7,764 bases of DNA from JBHHXR01 sp046757205 (GTDB lineage Bacteria > Pseudomonadota > Alphaproteobacteria > Rhodobacterales > Rhodobacteraceae), in assembly GCA_046757205.1 (NCBI GenBank), contig JBHHXR010000178.1, positions 1-7,764 on the forward strand. Direction: 5' to 3'. A program made the translations under genes and the position numbers. The notes under the pieces are model-generated. The model worked only from the letters and a program-made list of their open reading frames with translations. It had not been told where the DNA came from and did not search any database. Shown one piece after another: positions 1 through 4,851 of the stretch (the stretch's first letter is position 1; each line of letters starts with the position of its first letter).

Positions 1-215
1 TGATCGCGGATCATGTCGAGATCGAAATGGCCCGAGGCCATGCGCAGGCCGCTGGTGTCCAGTGCTGCCCTGACTTCAGCAAGCGCCGTCAGACCGGAAA
101 ACAGCCCGCCATAGCCTTCGACCTTACGGTATCCGGCTGCCGCAAGCATGGCGAAGGAGCGCGACAACGGCGGAAAGTTGCGCGAGGAATAGAGCTGGTA
201 GGAATAATCCGTCAT
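1..215 (-). CDS. Sugar phosphate isomerase/epimerase, N-terminal part (runs off the left edge)
   Basis: Only the first 71 residues are in the window; the frame stays open to base 1. The visible protein starts MTDYSYQLYSSRNFPPL and continues with a helix, then A-A-G-Y-R-K-V-E-G-Y-G-G-L, then L-R-M-A-S-G-H-F-D-L. This is the usual opening of the xylose isomerase-like TIM-barrel family (AP endonuclease family 2 fold): a first beta strand, the helix 'aGy..VE' and a second strand ending in a metal- or substrate-side His. Members are cytosolic and isomerise or epimerise sugars, inositols or hydroxypyruvate-like compounds; the substrate cannot be told from this fragment. The start at 215 is preceded on the minus strand by a G-rich stretch (GGGTGGGTGAC) that can serve as a ribosome binding site. 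The gene is divergent from the dehydrogenase at 479, with a 263-base gap between them. The family assignment is good; the exact function is open. Confidence 0.8.
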   Translation of the reverse strand, partial: MTDYSYQLYSSRNFPPLSRSFAMLAAAGYRKVEGYGGLFSGLTALAEVRAALDTSGLRMASGHFDLDMIRD

Positions 216-478
216 GTCACCCACCCCGCCTGCGGATCAGATTTGACCGCGCCGCCGATACCGGCCGAACATTCGTTTCACCGGACCATGTATCGGTATT
301 CATAGTGCGCCGGAATAGGAGCCGCCAGATGAAATGCCGGCGGGCCAAAAACCCTTTTGACGCCGCCTTTCGGCGGTGGATTGCGGTCCGCACTTGCCTT
401 TCTCACGCCTTTGTCCGAGGCTGAAGGCGGATTTGCCCGACAATGGGTCAAGCAGACATATTCGGGGGTATCTGAGCC
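216..478. other. Divergent intergenic region between isomerase and SDR genes
   Basis: This 263-base gap must hold the promoters of both divergent genes, but I could not pick a convincing -35/-10 pair on either strand. One clear small hairpin is visible at 363-376 (CCGCC TTTC GGCGG). Read on the minus strand it is a five-pair stem closed by a GAAA (GNRA-type) tetraloop, with a run of five T about 12 bases further on. It lies in the putative leader of the isomerase gene and could be a leader structure or a weak terminator. A G-run at 464-468, ten bases before the ATG at 479, is the likely ribosome binding site of the SDR gene. No short gene is supported here. Confidence 0.4.
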
Positions 479-1297
479 ATGCAATGCGAATTTCTTCAAC
501 CGTCGAAGACGGCCGTCGTGACCGGCGCAGCGTCGGGCATTGGCCTGGCTGCGTGCAGGCGTTTTGCCGCCTTGGGCATGAATGTGGTGATGGCCGACAT
601 AGAGGCCGAAGTACTGGGCGAAGCGGCGGATCAGTTGACCGGGGAGGCATCCCGCGCCGGGGGCGAAGTTGCTGCCAGACCAGCCGACGTTGGCAAGGCG
701 GACGATGTCGCCGCACTGGCGGATTTCGCATTCGACCAGTTCGGCAGGACCGATTTCCTGATGAACAACGCGGCGATCCGCGTGGCCGGTGGCGATACCG
801 AGGATATCGCCAACTGGCGGCGAACCATGGGCGTGAATTTCTGGGCCGCCGTCTATGCCGAACGGGCATTCCTGCCCCGCATGCTGAAGCAGGGCGAACC
901 GGCGGCCATCGTCAATACGGGATCGAAACAGGGCATCACGAACCCGCCGGGAAACCTGATCTACAACGTCACGAAATCGGCGATCAAGACTTATACCGAA
1001 GGACTGCAGCATCAGTTGCGCAACACTAGGGGGTGCCAGGTGAACGCGCATCTGCTGGTACCCGGCTGGACCACCACGGGCGACCGGGAACACAAGCCCG
1101 GCGCCTGGCTGCCCGAGCAGGTGGTCGACCGTCTGGTCGTGGCGCTGGAGAATGGCGATTTCTACATCATCTGTCCGGACGACGAGGTCACGCCGGAGAT
1201 GGATCACCGCCGCATGCTGTGGGGCGTCGGCGACATCATCGAGAACCGGCCGCCGCTGTCGCGCTGGCACCCGGACTGGAAAGACAAATTTCGCTAG
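479..1297 (+). CDS. SDR-family NAD(P)-dependent oxidoreductase (classical type)
   Basis: A 272-residue classical short-chain dehydrogenase with all core motifs. The cofactor loop TGAASGIG is at residues 15-22. D40 ends the second strand (V-V-M-A-D-I), which in this family usually favours NAD(H) over NADP(H). D70-V71 contacts the adenine ring and N-N-A-A is at 96-99. The catalytic tetrad is N120, S149 (in T-G-S-K), Y162 and K166 (Y-N-V-T-K). The protein is a little longer than the usual ~250 residues. It ends in a tail rich in Pro, Trp and Arg (E-N-R-P-P-L-S-R-W-H-P) instead of the common '..DGG' C-terminus, so it belongs to a subfamily with its own substrate-covering tail. The substrate is unknown; a neighbouring sugar isomerase gene and sugar-dehydrogenase remnant hint at a sugar or polyol, which is inference only. 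The start at 479 is chosen for the G-run ten bases upstream and because the first beta strand follows at once. It is probably co-transcribed with the small gene 11 bases downstream. Confidence 0.92.
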   Translation: MQCEFLQPSKTAVVTGAASGIGLAACRRFAALGMNVVMADIEAEVLGEAADQLTGEASRAGGEVAARPADVGKADDVAALADFAFDQFGRTDFLMNNAAIRVAGGDTEDIANWRRTMGVNFWAAVYAERAFLPRMLKQGEPAAIVNTGSKQGITNPPGNLIYNVTKSAIKTYTEGLQHQLRNTRGCQVNAHLLVPGWTTTGDREHKPGAWLPEQVVDRLVVALENGDFYIICPDDEVTPEMDHRRMLWGVGDIIENRPPLSRWHPDWKDKFR

Positions 1298-1308
1298 GCG
1301 GTCGCGAC

Positions 1309-1620
1309 ATGGACGCAAAGGCAACGATACTGTCGACATTGGCCGCCGAAGAGCCGCCTGACGACCTTTCATCGCCGCTCAAAGCGCTTTGGTGGCTGAA
1401 GAAGGGAGAACTCGGCACAGGTGCGGCATGGCGGCGCGCGCACGAAATCTGCCAGTCCTCGCAGGGTGTGCCGGAGTTCGATTTGGTGCACGCGCTGGTG
1501 CACGTGATCGAAGGCGATACCGGCAATGCGGCATACTGGTTCCGCCGGGCCGGAGTGCCGCCCACCGGCGGCGGTATCTCGGCGCAGTGGGAGCGCATCG
1601 TTGCTGAGCTTGACCGCTGA
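1309..1620 (+). CDS. Uncharacterised 103-residue protein, linked to the SDR gene
   Basis: The ATG at 1309 lies 11 bases after the SDR stop, with a GGCGG stretch as a weak ribosome binding site. The product is 103 residues, soluble, with no signal peptide, membrane segment or cysteine cluster. From about residue 20 it reads P-L-K-A-L-W-W-L-K-K-G-E-L, then W-R-R-A-H-E-I-C-Q, then a core H-A-L-V-H-V-I-E-G-D-T-G-N-A-A-Y-W-F-R-R-A-G. From memory, this 'A.Hei.q....g.w.HA.lH..EGD..NA.YWyrrAg.p' pattern marks a widespread family of small hypothetical proteins in Proteobacteria and other phyla, with no assigned function that I know of. The helix-turn-helix-like spacing of W/A/H residues recalls a short tetratricopeptide-type helical pair, but I cannot show that. 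The tight spacing suggests it is translated with the SDR. I am confident that it is a real gene and ignorant of its role. Confidence 0.8.
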   Translation: MDAKATILSTLAAEEPPDDLSSPLKALWWLKKGELGTGAAWRRAHEICQSSQGVPEFDLVHALVHVIEGDTGNAAYWFRRAGVPPTGGGISAQWERIVAELDR

Positions 1621-1624
1621 CTGA

Positions 1625-1867
1625 GCCACGCGGCCGCCCTGGCAGGTCGTGACGCCGGAGTACTTCGGTGAACGGATCGCAAGCGACCTGCGCCACCATT
1701 TCCTTGCGATCCGGACCGTCGCGCCGGACATGATCGCGGCCGGCGGCGGTTCGATCATCGACATGGGATCGAATTCATGGTGGGAAGCGGACGGCGTATT
1801 CCTCGCCTCCGACGACGCCGCCATGTGCGCCGCGAACAACTGCACGGTCGAAGCGGGGTCGATCTGA
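1625..1867 (+). pseudogene. SDR-family sugar dehydrogenase remnant (N-terminus missing, internal deletion)
   Basis: The frame opens after a stop at 1622-1624 and has no good start; a GTG at 1649 is the only candidate. It reads R-P-P-W-Q-V-V-T-P-E-Y-F-G-E-R-I-A-S-D-L-R, then F-L-A-I, then A-P-D-M-I-A-A-G-G-G-S-I-I-D-M-G-S-N-S-W. This is the middle of a classical SDR, from the helix before the catalytic Asn to the catalytic Ser strand. At about 1778-1792 it jumps straight to V-F-L-A-S-D-D-A-A-M-C and ends N-N-C-T-V-E-A-G-S-I, the C-terminal end of the same family (normally V-x-G-G-W). Roughly 100 residues with the Tyr/Lys catalytic pair are gone, as is the first ~90-residue Rossmann half. Conserved positions have also decayed: the catalytic Asn of 'vNLR' is Asp. 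The family resembles sugar (fucose/arabinose/galactose-type) dehydrogenases and differs from the intact SDR upstream, so it is not a simple tandem copy. It is very unlikely to be functional. Confidence 0.75.
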
Positions 1868-1894
1868 CGCCGTGCATCTTGCGGGTTTTCCGCG

Positions 1895-1908
1895 GCCCGC
1901 CGGCGGGC
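1895..1908. repeat. GC-rich perfect palindrome
   Basis: GCCCGCCGGCGGGC is a 14-base perfect palindrome between the SDR remnant and the 2-oxoacid oxidoreductase promoter. As RNA it could fold as a five-pair stem with a CCGG loop. No T-run follows on either strand, so it is not a canonical intrinsic terminator. It may still slow read-through from the left, or may be chance in GC-rich DNA. Confidence 0.35.
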
Positions 1909-1926
1909 GGAGCGTTGCCCCGCAGC

Positions 1927-1940
1927 TTGATATAGGTCAA
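1927..1940. promoter_or_regulatory. FNR/FixK-type anaerobox upstream of the 2-oxoacid oxidoreductase operon
   Basis: TTGATATAGGTCAA fits the CRP/FNR-family consensus TTGAT-N4-ATCAA with a single half-site difference (GTCAA for ATCAA), and fits the core TTGA-N6-TCAA exactly. Its centre is 54 bases before the ATG of the first operon gene. If it acts as a class II activator site (centre at -41.5), transcription would start near 1975 and the -10 hexamer would fall on 1963-1968 (TAAGAA, three of six matches). That would leave only a 13-base leader with the GGAG at its very 5' end, so the true start may be a few bases off. The regulator could be FNR, FixK, Dnr or NnrR-like; the sequence does not decide. 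The link to low oxygen makes sense for an Fe-S/thiamine enzyme that oxygen usually inactivates. Confidence 0.65.
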
Positions 1941-1950
1941 TGTCCGCCTG

Positions 1951-1965
1951 TTAGCCGGCGGCTAA
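1951..1965. promoter_or_regulatory. Inverted repeat overlapping the predicted -10 region
   Basis: TTAGCC-GGC-GGCTAA has perfect six-base arms around a three-base centre. It lies 10 bases after the anaerobox and overlaps the start of the -10 hexamer predicted from that box. The position suits an operator for a repressor or a second regulator; it is also long enough for a small hairpin. No regulator family is recognised from it. Confidence 0.4.
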
Positions 1966-1974
1966 GAAAGCCGT

Positions 1975-1978
1975 GGAG
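1975..1978 (+). promoter_or_regulatory. Ribosome binding site that sets the start of the gamma subunit
   Basis: GGAG ends nine bases before the ATG at 1988. A GTG in the same frame at 1973 overlaps this site and would leave no binding site of its own, so the ATG is preferred. The protein then starts M-F-E-I-R-L-H-G, the first beta strand of the family. Confidence 0.7.
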
Positions 1979-1987
1979 TCAGCCGCA

Positions 1988-2557
1988 ATGTTCGAAATAC
2001 GTTTGCATGGCCGGGGAGGTCAGGGGGTCGTGACAGCGGCGGAGGTGCTCTCCGTCGCCGCGTTTGACGAGGGCCGCTTCGCGCAGGCCTTTCCCAGTTT
2101 CGGGTCCGAGCGCATGGGCGCCCCGGTCGCATCCTTCTGCCGCATCGACGACCGGGAAATCCGCATGCGCGAGCCGATCATGGAGCCCGACGCGCTGATC
2201 ATCCAGGACCCGACGCTGCTGCACTCGATCGACGTGTTCGCGGGCCTGAAACCCGACGGGTACGTCCTCATCAATTCGGGCCGGAGCCTGGTCGACCTCG
2301 GCATCGCCGATTTCGCGGAGAAACTTCCGCGCGGCCATGTCTGCACCGTCAGGGCCAGCGAACTTGCCATGAAACATGTCGGACGGCCGGTTCCCAACGC
2401 CGCCTTGCTGGGCGGGTTCGCGGCAATCACCGGGGTGGTCGCGCTGAAGTCCGTCTGCAAGGCGATCAAGGAGAAGTTCCCGGGCCCGGTCGGCGGCGCC
2501 AACGCGGCGGCGGCGCGCGAGGCCTACGAGAGCGCCCTGGCGGCGCGGAGAAAGTGA
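1988..2557 (+). CDS. porG: 2-oxoacid:acceptor oxidoreductase, gamma subunit (PorG-like)
   Basis: A 189-residue protein, a normal length for the separate gamma subunit of the pyruvate/2-ketoacid:ferredoxin oxidoreductase family (domain III in one-chain enzymes). The hallmark G-R-G-G-Q-G loop is at residues 8-13, following the first strand M-F-E-I-R-L-H. F-G-S-E-R-M-G-A-P-V is at 38-47 (usually ERRGAPV; here the second Arg is Met), and the C-terminal P-N-A-A-L-L-G-G-F-A-A-I-T-G helix is present. The subunit helps bind CoA and completes the alpha/beta active-site assembly in the cytosol. It is the first gene of a four-gene unit: its stop is one base before the alpha-subunit ATG, and the ribosome binding site of that gene (GGAGAAAG, 2547-2554) lies inside its end. 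The family is secure, but the 2-oxoacid substrate (pyruvate, 2-oxoglutarate or an aryl/branched 2-oxoacid) is not fixed by this subunit, so the symbol is by analogy. Confidence 0.9.
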   Translation: MFEIRLHGRGGQGVVTAAEVLSVAAFDEGRFAQAFPSFGSERMGAPVASFCRIDDREIRMREPIMEPDALIIQDPTLLHSIDVFAGLKPDGYVLINSGRSLVDLGIADFAEKLPRGHVCTVRASELAMKHVGRPVPNAALLGGFAAITGVVALKSVCKAIKEKFPGPVGGANAAAAREAYESALAARRK

Positions 2558-2558
2558 A

Positions 2559-3839
2559 ATGCTGAAACAGATAGAAGGGTCGCAGGGAGTTGCCGAGGCG
2601 GTGGCGCTCAGCCGTCCGCAGGTGGTCTGCGCCTACCCGATCACGCCGCAGACCCATATCGTCGAGGGCGTCGGCGCGCTGGTGAAGGCGGGCACCCTGA
2701 AGAACTGCGAATTCATCAACGTGGAATCGGAGTTCGCGGCCCTCTCGGTGGCAATCGGCGCCTCCGCCGCCGGTGCAAGAGCCTATACGGCGACGGCCAG
2801 CCAGGGGCTGCTGTACATGGCCGAAGCGGTCTACAACGCCGCCGGTCTGGGCCTGCCCATCGTCATGACCGTCGGCAACCGCGCCATCGGCGCGCCGATC
2901 AACATCTGGAACGACCATTCCGACAGCATGGCGCTGAAGGACGCCGGCTGGATCCAGCTTCACGCGGAAACCAACCAGGAAGCGGCGGATCTGCATATCC
3001 AGGCCTTCCGGCTGGCCGAGATGCTGTCCTGCCCGGTGATGGTGTGCGTCGACGGTTTCATCCTGACGCACGCTTTCGAACGGGTGGACATCCCGGCGCA
3101 GGAACAGGTCGACGAATTCCTGCCGCCGTTCGACCCGGTGCAGCAGCTCGACGTCGCCAACCCGTATTCCATCGGCGCCATGGTGGGGCCGGAGGCGTTC
3201 ACCGAAGTGCGGTACCTGGCCCATCAGAAGCAGATGGAGGCGCTGGACAGCATCCCCGCCGTCGCCGCCGATTTCGCCGCCCGTTTCGAACGGCAATCGG
3301 GCGGCCTCGTCCGGCCCTACCGGATGGAGGACGCGGAAACCGCCGTCGTCGCGCTCGGCTCGGTCAACGGCACCATCAAGGACGTCGTCGACCGGCTTCG
3401 GGAGACGGGAGAGAAGATCGGCTGCGTCAGCATCGTTTCGTTCCGCCCGTTTCCGCTGGCGGCGCTGCACGACCTGCTGTCGAAGGCCAGGCGCGTGGTC
3501 TGCGTTGAAAAGTGCCTTGCGCCGGGCCTTGGCGGCGTGCTCGCCTCCAACACCCGCATGGCGCTGCGCGGCAACGATACGCCGGTCTACACGGTGATCG
3601 CCGGTCTCGGCGGCAGGGCGATCACCGGCGCGTCGCTGGGCGAGGTGTTCGGCTTTGCCGCCAAGGACGAACTCGACGACCTGACGTTTCTCGATCTCAA
3701 CTGGGACGTGGTGCGCCGGCAGATGGACCGCGCCCGCGAGACGCGGCATTCCGGCCCGATAGCGGAATACCTGCTGAAGGCGCTCAACCCCGGCCTCGTG
3801 CGCCGGCATCCGCAGCAAGGGAGGCAGGGCAATGGTTGA
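2559..3839 (+). CDS. porA: 2-oxoacid:acceptor oxidoreductase, alpha subunit (PorA-like)
   Basis: A 426-residue protein, close to the ~400 residues usual for the alpha subunit, which carries the thiamine-pyrimidine domain and the second (domain II) fold. Y-P-I-T-P-Q-T is at residues 26-32, with T29 matching the substrate-carboxylate Thr of pyruvate:ferredoxin oxidoreductase. V-E-S-E-F is at 55-59, with E58 at the place of the Glu that activates thiamine diphosphate. A-T-A-S-Q-G-L is at 78-84. N-R-A-I-G-A-P at 107-113 has R108 at the place of the substrate-binding Arg, and N-I-W-N-D-H-S-D-S-M is at 115-124. The C-terminal half shows the V-V-A-L-G-S strand and a R-P-F-P-L segment typical of domain II. 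With the beta subunit it decarboxylates a 2-oxoacid and forms the acyl-CoA. The reading frame overlaps the beta gene by eight bases, so the two are probably translationally coupled. Pyruvate is the default family guess; an aromatic or C5 2-oxoacid is equally compatible with what I can see. Confidence 0.92.
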   Translation: MLKQIEGSQGVAEAVALSRPQVVCAYPITPQTHIVEGVGALVKAGTLKNCEFINVESEFAALSVAIGASAAGARAYTATASQGLLYMAEAVYNAAGLGLPIVMTVGNRAIGAPINIWNDHSDSMALKDAGWIQLHAETNQEAADLHIQAFRLAEMLSCPVMVCVDGFILTHAFERVDIPAQEQVDEFLPPFDPVQQLDVANPYSIGAMVGPEAFTEVRYLAHQKQMEALDSIPAVAADFAARFERQSGGLVRPYRMEDAETAVVALGSVNGTIKDVVDRLRETGEKIGCVSIVSFRPFPLAALHDLLSKARRVVCVEKCLAPGLGGVLASNTRMALRGNDTPVYTVIAGLGGRAITGASLGEVFGFAAKDELDDLTFLDLNWDVVRRQMDRARETRHSGPIAEYLLKALNPGLVRRHPQQGRQGNG

Positions 3840-4851
3840 GCGCACCGCCATCCAGAAGGTCAAGTTCTACCAGACCGGCACCCATACCGTCGGAAACCGC
3901 CTGATGGACGACGGCGCCCGGACGGTGCAGGCGTCGATGGACCGCTCGAACGCCATAACGTCCGGGCACCGCGCCTGCCAGGGCTGTGGCGAGGCGCTCG
4001 GCGCGCGCTACGCGCTGGACGCCGCGATGCGGGCGGCGGGCGGCAGGCTGGTGGCGGTCAACGCCACCGGCTGCCTGGAGGTGTTCACCACGCCATACCC
4101 CGAAACGTCGTGGCAGATCCCGTGGCTGCATTCGCTGTTCGGCAACGCGCCGGCGGTTGCCACCGGGGTCGCCGCGGGGCTGCGGGCGCTGGGCCGAAAA
4201 GATGTCCGGGTGGTGGCGCAGGGTGGTGACGGCGGCACCGTCGACATCGGCTTCGGCTGCCTGTCCGGCATGTTCGAGCGCAACGACGACGTGCTCTATG
4301 TCTGCTACGACAACGAGGCCTACATGAACACCGGCGTGCAGCGCTCTTCCGCCACGCCGCCGGCCGCCAGAACGGCCACGACGCCTGCCGTCGGCGACGC
4401 CCCGGGCAACGTGTTCGGCACCGGCAAGAACCTGCCGCAGATCGCGATTGCCCACAATATCCCCTATGTGGCAACGGCAAGCGTGGCGGATCTTCACGAC
4501 CTCGAAGCCAAGGTGTCCAGGGCGATGAGCATGCACGGCGCGCGCTACATACACATCCTGGTACCCTGCCCGCTGGGCTGGGGGTCGGCCGCGGAAAACA
4601 CCATCAGGATCGCCCGGCTGGCGGTGGAAAGCGGTTTTTTCCCGCTCATCGAGGCGGAGCACGGCGAGATCGTCGCGGTCGGAAAAATCCGCCGCAAGGT
4701 ACCGGTCGAAGATTATCTGAGGCTGCAGCGGCGCTTTGCGCATCTGTTCAGGAAAGGCGCGGAAGACCGTGAAAGGGTCGATGCCTTGCAGCGCATGGCC
4801 GACGCCAACATCGCGAAATACGGCCTGCTGGCGCCGGAGGACGAAGAATGA
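3832..4851 (+). CDS. porB: 2-oxoacid:acceptor oxidoreductase, beta subunit (PorB-like, thiamine diphosphate and 4Fe-4S)
   Basis: A 339-residue catalytic beta subunit. The ATG at 3832 lies inside the end of the alpha gene and is preceded by a strong AAGGGAGG at 3817-3824. The thiamine diphosphate signature is G132-D133-G134 followed by D160-N161 (Y-D-N-E-A-Y-M-N-T-G), i.e. GDG with the Asn about 27 residues on. Four cysteines placed to hold the proximal [4Fe-4S] cluster are present: C49 and C52 (C-Q-G-C-G-E), C81 (A-T-G-C-L-E-V) and C246 (V-P-C-P-L-G-W). A segment T-P-P-A-A-R-T-A-T-T-P follows the thiamine loop. Residues 1-44 form an N-terminal extension before the first cluster cysteine, longer than in small archaeal beta subunits. 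Its strand K-V-K-F-Y-Q-T-G and the V-G-N-R-L that follows look conserved rather than junk, judged from memory of proteobacterial relatives. The frame ends in ATGA, overlapping the flavoprotein start. The family is secure; the substrate is open. Confidence 0.92.
   Translation: MVERTAIQKVKFYQTGTHTVGNRLMDDGARTVQASMDRSNAITSGHRACQGCGEALGARYALDAAMRAAGGRLVAVNATGCLEVFTTPYPETSWQIPWLHSLFGNAPAVATGVAAGLRALGRKDVRVVAQGGDGGTVDIGFGCLSGMFERNDDVLYVCYDNEAYMNTGVQRSSATPPAARTATTPAVGDAPGNVFGTGKNLPQIAIAHNIPYVATASVADLHDLEAKVSRAMSMHGARYIHILVPCPLGWGSAAENTIRIARLAVESGFFPLIEAEHGEIVAVGKIRRKVPVEDYLRLQRRFAHLFRKGAEDRERVDALQRMADANIAKYGLLAPEDEE

Noticed and set aside
258..299. ATACCG ... CGGTAT as an operator for the divergent isomerase/SDR promoters
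   Set aside because: Only six bases pair across a 30-base spacer. This is expected by chance, and no promoter element could be placed around it.
1973..2557. GTG at 1973 as the start of the gamma subunit
   Set aside because: It overlaps the GGAG that serves the ATG at 1988 and has no binding site of its own. The five extra residues are not part of the family's first strand.
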